Positions 1 through 7,541 of a stretch of 41,018 bases of DNA are shown here, piece after piece. Under the pieces are notes generated by a model. It saw nothing but the letters and a program-made list of their open reading frames with translations, ran no database searches and was not told the origin of the DNA. Where the stretch lies: contig JAGOHA010000019.1 in assembly GCA_017996395.1 (NCBI GenBank), positions 1 through 41,018 of the forward strand, written 5' to 3'. Made by a program: the position numbers and the translations under genes. Each line of letters opens with the position of its first letter. Within the stretch, counting starts at the first letter, position 1. This stretch comes from Acidobacteriota bacterium. Lineage in GTDB: Bacteria; Acidobacteriota; JAAYUB01.

Positions 1-231
1 CCACAGATCCACGCGGCTGTAATTGCCGAGGTTGGTGGGCACCGTCCACGCGGCGCCGTTCTCGCGGTAAAAATAGATCAGGATCCAGTCGGTCTGGTCC
101 GGCACCAGGTTGGTCGCGTTGATCGTGGTCGTGTAACCGCCGCCGACGACCACATGGGGCAGATACTGGACATCTGCGGCGGCGAACCCGGCCGCCAGCA
201 GGATCAGGATCAGGGCAGCCGCAACTCTCAT
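1..231 (-). CDS. Exported protein of unknown function (N-terminal part, truncated by window edge)
   Basis: An open frame starts with ATG at 231 and runs off the left edge, giving 77 visible residues. It opens with a typical signal peptide: Arg at position 2, then an Ala/Leu/Ile-rich core ending in an Ala-Ala-Ala stretch near residue 19, so the product is probably exported. The visible mature part is rich in Thr, Gly, Tyr and Trp and looks like the start of a beta-rich extracellular domain. I do not recognise the family. An extended -10 promoter lies 29-37 bases upstream of the start, so it is probably transcribed on its own rather than with the cysteine synthase gene behind it. The C-terminus and any anchoring domain are not visible. 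Confidence 0.7.
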   Translation of the reverse strand, partial: MRVAAALILILLAAGFAAADVQYLPHVVVGGGYTTTINATNLVPDQTDWILIYFYRENGAAWTVPTNLGNYSRVDLW

Positions 232-259
232 GGGGCACCCCCGGTGACAAGCTGGGAAT

Positions 260-268
260 ATTATAGCA
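260..268 (-). promoter_or_regulatory. Extended -10 promoter for the exported protein
   Basis: On the minus strand the sequence reads TGCTATAAT, an exact TGn extended -10 plus consensus -10 hexamer. No good -35 hexamer is visible at 17 bases, as expected for extended -10 promoters. The implied start site lies near 253, about 22 bases before the ATG at 231. Confidence 0.6.
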
Positions 269-360
269 CGGGGGTGCCGCCGTCGGCCGCGGGGGACATG
301 CCTGGTCAGTTAACGAATTGAAAGTTGTTCCGGCTGCAGCCGGTCCGGAGATGCGGCTTG

Positions 361-386
361 CGGATCACCTGAAGCGGGGTGATCCG
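361..386 (-). terminator. Hairpin downstream of the cysteine synthase gene
   Basis: A perfect 9-bp stem (CGGATCACC with GGTGATCCG) encloses an 8-base loop, starting 28 bases past the cysteine synthase stop codon. No run of T follows on the minus strand, so it is a weak intrinsic terminator at best and may instead protect the 3' end of the mRNA. Confidence 0.35.
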
Positions 387-413
387 GGGATGATACCGCC
401 AGACCCCGTGGTT

Positions 414-1334
414 TCAGAGCGTCTTGCCGCCGTCCATGCCCTGACACATGGTGGTGGACAGGTAACGCTCCCCGCGGTCGCAGCAGACGAAGACGATGTT
501 GCCGGAACCGATCCGGTCGGCGACCTGCAGGGCTGCCCAGTAGTTGGCGCCGGAGCTGATGCCGCCGAAGAGGCTCTCGCGCTGCGCCAGCAGGCGGGCG
601 TATTCGATGGCCGTGTCGTCGGGGACGTAGATGTGCTCGTCCACCCAGCGCTCCTCCCAGATCGGGGGAAGGTAGCTGCCATCGAGGTGGAGCAGGCCCT
701 CGATCTTGGAAATCCCCTGGGTGGGCTCGATGGCGATGACGCGGGCCTTGGGATAGGACTCCCGCAGGCGGCGGCCGACGCCCATCAGCATGCCGCCGGT
801 GCCCAGGCCGGTCAGGAAGGCGTCCACCGGCAGGCCGTCCATGTCGGCGACGATCTCGGCGCCGGTGCCGTAGTAGTGGGCCCAGTAATTGCCGGGATTG
901 CCGTTCTGGTTCAGGTAGAAAAACTGATCCGGGTGCGCCGCGACGATCTCCTCGCAGGCGTGGATGTGGGAATGGGGGTTGTCCGGCGCGGTCAGGATGA
1001 GTTCGACCCCGTAAAAATTCATCATGATGCGGCGTTCGCGGCTCTTGGAGGAGGGCATGTACACGCGGCAGCGGTAGCCCATCGCCGTGGCGATCAGGCC
1101 CATGGCGATCCCGGTGTTGCCGCTGGAGGCGTCGACGATGATCTTGTCTTTGGTGAGCGTTCCGTTCGCCTCGGCCTGTTCGATGATGTACTTGACGATG
1201 CGATCCTTCAGCGACCCGCTGGGATTCATGTGTTCGAGTTTGGCAAACAGGCGGATCCCCGGGCGCAGCGACGAACGGTGCAATTCCACGAGGGGCGTAT
1301 GACCCACCTGGTCGAGGACGGACGTACGGGACAT
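414..1334 (-). CDS. PLP-dependent cysteine synthase (CysK/CysM family)
   Basis: 306 residues, the normal length for the family. It is predicted to form L-cysteine by beta-replacement of an activated serine with a sulfur donor in the cytoplasm. Visible signatures are the PLP lysine K43 in PSGSLKDR, the substrate loop SSGNTG near residues 69-74, the phosphate-binding GLGTGG loop, and the late GGISSGAN segment. Overall it resembles the CysM/O-phosphoserine-sulfhydrylase branch (GNPGNYWAHY and the C-terminal CCDRGERYLST) more than classical CysK, but the donor and acceptor cannot be settled by eye. The gene behind it in transcription order encodes a ThiF/MoeB-type E1 enzyme, which could activate a sulfur-carrier protein for this reaction. 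The 107-base gap contains a separate promoter, so the two genes can be transcribed independently. Confidence 0.9.
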   Translation of the reverse strand: MSRTSVLDQVGHTPLVELHRSSLRPGIRLFAKLEHMNPSGSLKDRIVKYIIEQAEANGTLTKDKIIVDASSGNTGIAMGLIATAMGYRCRVYMPSSKSRERRIMMNFYGVELILTAPDNPHSHIHACEEIVAAHPDQFFYLNQNGNPGNYWAHYYGTGAEIVADMDGLPVDAFLTGLGTGGMLMGVGRRLRESYPKARVIAIEPTQGISKIEGLLHLDGSYLPPIWEERWVDEHIYVPDDTAIEYARLLAQRESLFGGISSGANYWAALQVADRIGSGNIVFVCCDRGERYLSTTMCQGMDGGKTL

Positions 1335-1369
1335 CTGGATGATACCTCACTGGGAAAAAAATAAAGAGG

Positions 1370-1398
1370 AGTATAGACCGCCCCCTGGTGGATTGCAA
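1370..1398 (-). promoter_or_regulatory. Sigma-70-type promoter of the cysteine synthase gene
   Basis: On the minus strand TTGCAA (1398-1393) is separated by exactly 17 bases from TATACT (1375-1370). The predicted start site near 1363 leaves a leader of about 30 bases before the ATG at 1334. It lies in the gap after the ThiF-like gene. Confidence 0.6.
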
Positions 1399-1441
1399 GC
1401 ACTGGCTGGGTTTACTCGCGGCTGGCGGCGGGGCGCGGAAG

Positions 1442-2485
1442 TCACTCGGGAACGCCCAGGTACCGGTCGCGCAGCCAGCGGGCTTCGGCCGGGTCGGCGG
1501 TGCCCCGCACGAAGCAGCGACCGTCGTGGAAGAGGACCAGTTCATGCGGCGGCACGGTGAGGCGGAGCAGGTGGGGGTTGTGCGTCACCGCCCCGGCGTC
1601 GGCCAGCCGGGCGGCCAGCCGCTCCAGGTCGGGGGGCGGGCCGGGAGGCGGCTGCAGCTGCACGATCGCCTTGCCGTCCAGCGCCGCGTCCTCCGCGCCG
1701 GCGCCATCGAGCAGGGCGAACCGCCGGCATCCGCACACCGGGCAATCGGACCGGCGCCCGGCGGCGACGTCGATGACGGTGAATTCGGGCGCCCACGCGT
1801 CCAACTGGATCAGCCTGGCCGGCAGCTCCCCGCGCCCGGCGACGATGGCCCGCATGGCCAGGGCGGCCTCCTGTGCGGCCACCATGCGGACCACCGGGGC
1901 GATGACCCCCACCTGGTCGCAGGTGGGCACGGTGCCCGGCTCGGGCGGCTCGGGCATGATGCAGCGCAGGCATGGTGTCCGGCCGGGCACCACCGGCATG
2001 ATCGTGCCCACTCCCGACAGCGCCGCACCGTAGATATACGGCGTGTCCGACCGGATCGCCAGCTCGTTCATCAGGAAGCGGACGCCGAAGTTGTCGGTGC
2101 CGTCCAGGATCAGGTCCATCCCCGCGGCCAGCGCCGGCGCCGTGGCGGCATTGAAGTCCGCCACAACCGCCTCGCAGACGACCGCCGAATTGATGGCCTG
2201 CAGGGCGTCCCGGGCCGCGATGGCCTTGGGGCGGCACCTCGCGACGTCGGTCTCGGTGTAAAGCGCCTGCCGGGGAAGATTGGACAACTCGACGTAATCG
2301 CGGTCCACAAACCGGAGGCGCCCCACGCCCGCCCGGGCCAGTGTTTCGAGGACGGAGCTGCCCAGGGCGCCGCACCCAACCACCAGCACCGCCGCCCGCG
2401 CCAGCCGGGCCTGACCCTCGGGCCCCACCGGCCGGAATCGGATCTGCCGCGAGTATCGATCCGGATCGCACAGGTCTGGGGCCAT
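1442..2485 (-). CDS. ThiF/MoeB-family E1-like adenylyltransferase, long form
   Basis: 347 residues. This family adenylates the C-terminal glycine of a ubiquitin-like sulfur carrier (ThiS, MoaD or CysO type) so that it can be thiocarboxylated. The Rossmann ATP site VVGCGALGS lies near residues 35-43, followed by DRDYVELSNLPRQ, the DGTDNF segment, a zinc-binding CLRC paired with CPVCG, and the TCDQVG segment carrying the usual crossover cysteine. After CPVCG about 95 more residues follow. This matches the long Bacillus-type ThiF architecture rather than the roughly 250-residue E. coli proteins. A strong AGGAGG lies just upstream of the ATG. No sulfur-carrier or rhodanese gene is present in the window, so whether it serves thiamine, molybdopterin or cysteine synthesis is open; the downstream cysteine synthase favours a sulfur-assimilation role. 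Confidence 0.87.
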   Translation of the reverse strand: MAPDLCDPDRYSRQIRFRPVGPEGQARLARAAVLVVGCGALGSSVLETLARAGVGRLRFVDRDYVELSNLPRQALYTETDVARCRPKAIAARDALQAINSAVVCEAVVADFNAATAPALAAGMDLILDGTDNFGVRFLMNELAIRSDTPYIYGAALSGVGTIMPVVPGRTPCLRCIMPEPPEPGTVPTCDQVGVIAPVVRMVAAQEAALAMRAIVAGRGELPARLIQLDAWAPEFTVIDVAAGRRSDCPVCGCRRFALLDGAGAEDAALDGKAIVQLQPPPGPPPDLERLAARLADAGAVTHNPHLLRLTVPPHELVLFHDGRCFVRGTADPAEARWLRDRYLGVPE

Positions 2486-2568
2486 CGGCAGCTACCTCCT
2501 GCGGCGCGCTTTTTGGTGCGCGGACCGGCTGTAATCCGGTAAGATAGTCCGGCACGCGGCTATTGTAA

Positions 2569-3570
2569 ATGATTCCGTCGGGCATGGAGCGTCAATCCTT
2601 CATGACGGGACCGGTGAGTCGGCTGAAAAGCCGGGAGGAAAACCGGGCGGTCTGGCTCATGCTGGGCAGCAGCCTGGCCTTCAGCCTGATGGACGTGTGC
2701 TCCAAGCTGGCGGTCAACGACGTGGGCGTTTGGCCGTTGACCTGTTACCGGGGTGTGATGCTGGCGGTGATCATGGCCGCCCTGATCCGGCTGCAGGCGC
2801 GGCGCCAGCGTGGCGCCGACCCCGCGCACACCGGATGGCGCGGCGCCGTCCGTGCGGCTCCCGCCGGCGGCAGCCGCTGGCGCCGCCTGCTGGCTGACCG
2901 CAACGCGTGGCTGCTGGTCTCGCGGGGCGTGTTCGGCAGTCTCGGCCTGGTCTGCTACCTGTACGCGATCAGCCGGATGAAGCTGGCGGACGCGGTGATC
3001 CTGAACAAGACCAGTCCCGTGTTTGTCCTCCTGTTCGCCGCGCTGATGCTGGAAGAGCGGATCACCGGCGGCCTGCTGCTGGCCCTGGCGGTGGGATTCT
3101 ATGGGGTCTACCACGTGGTCAAGCCCGACCTGTCGATGGAGCTGACCGCCGGACTGGTGGGCCTGCTGTCGGCGGTGTTTTCGGCGGCGGCCTACCTATC
3201 GGTCAAGAAGCTGACCGCGTGGTTCTCACCCCTCCACATCGTCCTCTGTTTCGCGCTGGTGTCGGTGGTCATGGCGCTGCCGCCCACCGTGGCCGGGTTC
3301 CGGGTGCCGCCGGCCGCCAGCTGGCTGCCCATCCTCGGTGTCGGCGCCAGCGCCGCGGTGGGCCAGCTCACCATGACCCACGCCTACCGGCTGGCGCCGG
3401 CCGGGCGGATTTCCATCGTCACCTACGCCAACGTGGTGTTCGCGGTGGTCTGGGGCTGGTGGCTCTTCGGCGAGGTGCAGGACGGCCGATCGCTGCTGGG
3501 CAGCTTGCTGATCCTGGCCAGCACACTGAGCCTGCTGTTTACGGGCGGCCGCGCGGCGCGCCGCGCGTGA
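2569..3570 (+). CDS. EamA/DMT-family inner-membrane transporter
   Basis: Up to 333 residues with about ten hydrophobic segments arranged as two EamA repeats, the first beginning near residue 28 (LMLGSSLAFSLMDVCSK) and the second near residue 190. This is the standard drug/metabolite-transporter architecture; the substrate cannot be predicted. A hydrophilic, Arg-rich stretch of about 30 residues around residues 80-110 interrupts the first repeat between helices, longer than usual. Start choice is uncertain: ATGs at 2569, 2584 and 2602 are in frame, none with a convincing ribosome binding site. It is divergent from the ThiF-like gene (83-base gap), and its stop codon directly abuts the stop of the convergent TPR gene with no terminator between them. 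Confidence 0.85.
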   Translation: MIPSGMERQSFMTGPVSRLKSREENRAVWLMLGSSLAFSLMDVCSKLAVNDVGVWPLTCYRGVMLAVIMAALIRLQARRQRGADPAHTGWRGAVRAAPAGGSRWRRLLADRNAWLLVSRGVFGSLGLVCYLYAISRMKLADAVILNKTSPVFVLLFAALMLEERITGGLLLALAVGFYGVYHVVKPDLSMELTAGLVGLLSAVFSAAAYLSVKKLTAWFSPLHIVLCFALVSVVMALPPTVAGFRVPPAASWLPILGVGASAAVGQLTMTHAYRLAPAGRISIVTYANVVFAVVWGWWLFGEVQDGRSLLGSLLILASTLSLLFTGGRAARRA

Positions 3571-5124
3571 TCAGGTCGCGTCGGACGCCTCGCCGGACTC
3601 GCGGAGCCGGTGGGTTTCCTCGTCGATGACCCGCAGCGCGTCCAGCACCACCTGGGTGTTGGAATGCTGAATGCTGGTGACCAGGCCGGCGGGGAGATTG
3701 GGGTCGAAGGTGAAATCGCCGCCCGGCAGCTTGAGCAGGTGGTAGATGGTGTCCGCGCCGATGGAGTCCAGGTAGGCCGCGTGGATCATCGCGCCCTTGC
3801 TGAAATAGATCTTGCCCAGCCGGTCGGTGAAGCGGATCTGCAGGACACCCGTCTTGCGGGCGGATTCCAGCATCTGGATCAGGTCGGCCAGACTGATCTC
3901 CTCGAGCTTGCCCCGCATCAGGTCGAGGTTGCGGTCGGATTTTTCGTCCAGGATCAGCTTCAGCCGGCGCATCTCCTGGCGGATCCAGTCGTTGCTTTCC
4001 TCGAGGTTGAGCCATTTCTCCAGCAGCTGGTACGCCCGGCGGTGATCCTCATTCTTGAGGAAATTCTGGTACAGCTTGGCGTACATCGAGGTGACGCCCT
4101 GGATGTCGCCGGTGAAGATCTTCAGCTCGGCCATCTTCTGCAGGGCGCCCACGTTGTCCTCGTCCTCGGCCAGGATCCGGGAGAGCGCCTCGGTGATCTT
4201 GCTGCTGAACGAATGGTACTGGGAAAGATCGAGCAGGTCGAGCAGCTCCACCGCCATCGCATGGCGCTTGGAACCCAGGGCGCGATCCACGAACCGGAAG
4301 ATGATGGTGTAGCTGTCCGGCACCATGAAGCTCATCTTGTGGGCGAGGTTCTTGAGCTCGTCCTTCCGGTCGAGTTCCAGCAGGATGTCGCCGCGGTACT
4401 GCAGCAGCTTCAGATCGGTCTCCTTCTCTCCCTGGCTCATCGCGTTCCAGTGGACGAGCGCATCCTCGTAGCTCTGCAGCCGGATGAGGGTCTCGAGGAT
4501 CATCAGATTGGCAGGCATGTTGTCCGGCTCGTGCTGGATCACCGTGTAGAGGTGCATGTAGCTTTTGGCGTAGTTCCCCTTCTCGAAAAACTTCTGGCCG
4601 GCCCGGAAGCTGCACTCCACGGCTTTCGGGATGAGCTTCTGCTTCAGGTACAGCTCGGCCAGCGACGCCAGGCCCTCCGGATTGTCGGGCTCGTATTTGA
4701 GCACCTTCTCGTAGTAGTAAATGGCCTGCGACGGGTCCTTCGTGCTGGCGACGGCCGCGGCGCGGAGCAGCGTCTGCGACGTCTCGCCCGGGTGGCCGGC
4801 CTTGAGGTGGAGGTCCGCCAGCTTCGACAGGATGTCCAGGTTCTCCGGGTCGTGCTGGAGATACTTCTTGTAGATCGAAATGGCCTTCTGCGTCTCGTTG
4901 CCCTGGTCGTACAGGGAGGCGACTTTGCGCAGCAGGGCCAGACCCGATTCCCGCTGCTTGAGCCGGATCTTGAGTTCGCCGGCCAGGAACAGGATGTCCG
5001 TCTCCTCCGGCTCGCGGGCCAGGATCTTGTCGAACACGGCCACGGCCTTGTCGAGCTGACCCTGGGCGACCAGCTTTTCACCGGATCTCTTCAGGCGCGC
5101 CTTGTTGTAGAACAGCATGCTCAT
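3571..5124 (-). CDS. TPR-repeat protein with C-terminal DUF4388 (PatA-N-like) domain
   Basis: 517 residues, no signal peptide, so probably cytoplasmic. Residues from about 10 to 390 are helical repeats of TPR character (for example LAREPEETDILFLAGELKIR and later copies spaced about 34 residues). Residues about 402-500 form a DUF4388/PATAN-like domain: RGKLEEISLADLIQMLESA, then KTGVLQIRF, the GKIYFSKGAMIHAAYLD turn and GGDFTFDP. DUF4388 domains occur in two-component and surface-motility regulators and are thought to mediate protein contacts. The ATG overlaps the stop of the upstream GTPase-kinase gene by ATGA, so the two are translationally coupled and probably act together. TPRs suggest a scaffold or adaptor role for the GTPase/GAF protein. 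The exact partner is inference. Confidence 0.85.
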   Translation of the reverse strand: MSMLFYNKARLKRSGEKLVAQGQLDKAVAVFDKILAREPEETDILFLAGELKIRLKQRESGLALLRKVASLYDQGNETQKAISIYKKYLQHDPENLDILSKLADLHLKAGHPGETSQTLLRAAAVASTKDPSQAIYYYEKVLKYEPDNPEGLASLAELYLKQKLIPKAVECSFRAGQKFFEKGNYAKSYMHLYTVIQHEPDNMPANLMILETLIRLQSYEDALVHWNAMSQGEKETDLKLLQYRGDILLELDRKDELKNLAHKMSFMVPDSYTIIFRFVDRALGSKRHAMAVELLDLLDLSQYHSFSSKITEALSRILAEDEDNVGALQKMAELKIFTGDIQGVTSMYAKLYQNFLKNEDHRRAYQLLEKWLNLEESNDWIRQEMRRLKLILDEKSDRNLDLMRGKLEEISLADLIQMLESARKTGVLQIRFTDRLGKIYFSKGAMIHAAYLDSIGADTIYHLLKLPGGDFTFDPNLPAGLVTSIQHSNTQVVLDALRVIDEETHRLRESGEASDAT

Positions 5125-7367
5125 CTCCCGCGTTGGTGGACCGGCAGCTCCACGTAGACCGTGGTGCCGAGCCCTTCTTCACTCTTGGCCCAGATGCGGC
5201 CGCTGTAATGCTCGATGATCTCCTTGCTGAACGCCAGCCCCAGCCCGAAGTTGACCTGCTGCGTGCCGAAGTCGCCGGCCTCGCGGAAGAACCGCTCGAA
5301 AATCCGCGGCAGGTTTTCCCGGCTGATCCCGCTGCCGGTGTCGGCGACGGACACCACCATGAACCGGTCGTTGAGGACGGGATTGAATTGGGCGCGGATT
5401 TCCAGGTACCCGCTGGAGGTGTACTGCAGGGCGTTTTCCACGAGCTGGTTCAGCACGTACTGGAGCTTGTGCCGATCGCCCAGCACGTTGGGCAACTCGT
5501 CGGGGATGTCCTCCCGGAACTCCAGGCGTTTCATCTTAATGACGGGCAGGTACAGCTCGCGCACTTTCGCCAGCAGTTCGCTCAAGGGGAACGAGCCCTC
5601 GACGAAATCCGCGGGTTGGAAGTAGCGGGTCGTGGCCGCTTCGAACCCCGCCAGCACCTGGTTCAGCCGGGCGGATTCTTCGCGCAGCACCTCCAGGAAC
5701 TTGTCCAGGTTGTCCTTGCTGGTCACGCCGAATTTTTCCAGGATCTTGCCGGCGGTCAGCACCGACGAGAGCGGTTTGCTGATGTCGGTCCGGAAGGCCT
5801 GCACCCGCTGATAGCGTTCCTGATCCATCCGGACAATGGGCACCAGCAGCGTTTCCAGCTTGTGGAGGCGGTTCTGGTAGTCGGCGTTCTGGGCGGACAG
5901 GTTGTGGGCCTGTTGTTCGAACGCCGCCGTGCGTTCGGCGATGAGGGTGTCCGCCTGACTGTCGGCCGCATTCAACCGCTTGGCCTGCTCCATCCGCTCG
6001 AAGGCCAGGGAAATGACGGCGCCGAGCCGGTTCAGGAATCGGAGTTCCTCCGCTCCGTATGCCTTCAGGACGCTGGCCTCGTTGATGAGCTGGTAGAGGG
6101 TCACCAGGCCGAACTGGGTTTCGGCCGCTCGCAGGGGGACGCTCATGAACGCCATGATGTGCCGCTTCTTCAGCTGTTCGGCCAACTCCGCCGGCGGCAT
6201 TCCCGGCAACGCTTCCGCGTCATAGGAAAAGGCATTGAAGAAATACGGTTTCTGCTGTTCGAACAGGTGCCGGGCCAGGGAGTCGCTGCCGCTCAGGGGC
6301 AGGCTGTCCAGGGGGTCCTTGCTGAAACCGGCGATGAACAGCTCCTGGAATCGTCCGGAGCCGGGGTCGAGCCGCAGGATCGTGCCATACGATGTCTGGA
6401 ACGTCATCAGCACCGACTTGAACAGCATCCGCGGAAGCTGCTCGGGATCGAACGGCTCCACCAGGGCCTGCGTCACCTGGGTCAGGATGGTCAGCTCGCG
6501 GCTCTTCTGCTCCAGTTGATTCTTCGTGGTGTTCAGGGCGTTGTAGAGCTCGGCCATCTCGATGTTGGTCTCGACGGCCTTCTCCAGCAGCTCGGCCTGG
6601 GAAATCTCATCCCGGCTTTCCCGCACCTTGATGTTGTGCGCCGAAGCCTGGAGCTTCTCGCGGAAGGCGGCCTCGGGTTCGGCCACCGGCGCCGCGGCGC
6701 GGCTGCCCTGCTGATAGGCGTCGAGCACCGCTTCGAAGCTGCGGTCGATCCGGTCCTCGATCTCGGACACGGGGAATTCGGGGAACGTCCGGCTGAATTG
6801 CCCCAGCACCTGCAGGATCGATTGCTTCAGTGTCTGGAGCACGCCGACGCCGGTGATGGCGATGGCGCCGAAGCTGGGTACCCGGCGATCGTTGAGCTGA
6901 CGGTCCAGGGCCTCGACGGAGTGGATCCCGTCCAGGTCCTGCTTGTTGTACTGAATGATCAGGGGGATGCTGGCGTACGGGAGGTGATTGAGCGCGAGGT
7001 TTTCCTTGAGATTGGCGTAGCTTTCGAGGTTGGAGTCTTCGAAGCCCTTCTGGGAATCCGCGACGAACACCACGCCGTCGGTCTTGCTCAACACCGCGCG
7101 CCGCGTCTGGTTGTAGCGGACCTGGCCGGGCACGGTGAACAACTGCAGCTTCAGGTCGTAACCGTTGACCCGGCCCAGTTCCAGCGGCAGCAGGTCGAAA
7201 AACAGGGTGCGGTCATCGCCGGTGTTGATCGAGAACAGCTTGACCGCCTGGTTGGGGAAGAGCACCTGGTGGATGTAGATCAGATTGGTGGTCTTGCCGC
7301 TGAGGGCCGGGCCGTAATAGACGATCTTGAGCTTGATTTCCTTTTCGGCGTGGGAGATCTGCGCCAT
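5121..7367 (-). CDS. MglA-like small GTPase fused to GAF and histidine-kinase-type ATPase domains
   Basis: 748 residues. Residues 1-195 form an MglA-family Ras-like GTPase: P-loop G19-T26 (GPALSGKT), R53 in TGDDR, TVPGQ with Q82, and NKQD at 141-144. Arg53 and Gln82 match the catalytic residues numbered the same way in Myxococcus MglA. A coiled-coil linker follows (about 205-300), then a GAF domain (about 300-455), another coiled coil (455-520), a HisKA-like helical pair (522-580) and an HATPase_c domain with N-box N645, DTGSGIS at 676-682, FERFFR and GLGLAFS near 708-714. The H-box position reads DISKPLSS, with Lys where the phospho-acceptor His is expected, so autophosphorylation is doubtful. 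AAGGGG precedes the ATG. The stop overlaps the TPR-DUF4388 gene (ATGA). It probably senses a ligand by GAF and links nucleotide states to polarity or motility; this role is inferred. Confidence 0.88.
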   Translation of the reverse strand: MAQISHAEKEIKLKIVYYGPALSGKTTNLIYIHQVLFPNQAVKLFSINTGDDRTLFFDLLPLELGRVNGYDLKLQLFTVPGQVRYNQTRRAVLSKTDGVVFVADSQKGFEDSNLESYANLKENLALNHLPYASIPLIIQYNKQDLDGIHSVEALDRQLNDRRVPSFGAIAITGVGVLQTLKQSILQVLGQFSRTFPEFPVSEIEDRIDRSFEAVLDAYQQGSRAAAPVAEPEAAFREKLQASAHNIKVRESRDEISQAELLEKAVETNIEMAELYNALNTTKNQLEQKSRELTILTQVTQALVEPFDPEQLPRMLFKSVLMTFQTSYGTILRLDPGSGRFQELFIAGFSKDPLDSLPLSGSDSLARHLFEQQKPYFFNAFSYDAEALPGMPPAELAEQLKKRHIMAFMSVPLRAAETQFGLVTLYQLINEASVLKAYGAEELRFLNRLGAVISLAFERMEQAKRLNAADSQADTLIAERTAAFEQQAHNLSAQNADYQNRLHKLETLLVPIVRMDQERYQRVQAFRTDISKPLSSVLTAGKILEKFGVTSKDNLDKFLEVLREESARLNQVLAGFEAATTRYFQPADFVEGSFPLSELLAKVRELYLPVIKMKRLEFREDIPDELPNVLGDRHKLQYVLNQLVENALQYTSSGYLEIRAQFNPVLNDRFMVVSVADTGSGISRENLPRIFERFFREAGDFGTQQVNFGLGLAFSKEIIEHYSGRIWAKSEEGLGTTVYVELPVHQRGR

Positions 7368-7541
7368 AGTCCCCTTGATTCCTCGATTGAACCACGCATC
7401 AGGAGGCCCAGGATCCGGAACGGGGGTTCACGGCCGGCGGGCCTGCATCGATCTGACTGAAAGAACGTGCCTTAGTGGAACACGCTCATTGTGCCACAGC
7501 TGCCGACAAATGGCAACTTTCAGGTGAGCGGCCGGGGACGA

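Noticed and set aside
2551..2570. Possible sigma-54 promoter (GGCAC followed by TTGT) ahead of the EamA transporter
   Set aside because: The distance between the GG and the following G-T pair is 12 bases instead of the required 10, and the second element is TTGT instead of TTGC.
3571..3600. Search for a bidirectional terminator between the EamA and TPR genes
   Set aside because: The stop codons abut directly and no hairpin with T-runs is visible in the flanking bases.
3610..7460. Plus-strand frames opposite the TPR and GTPase-kinase genes
   Set aside because: The sense strand encodes clear domains. The antisense products are repetitive and unrecognisable, so they are shadows.
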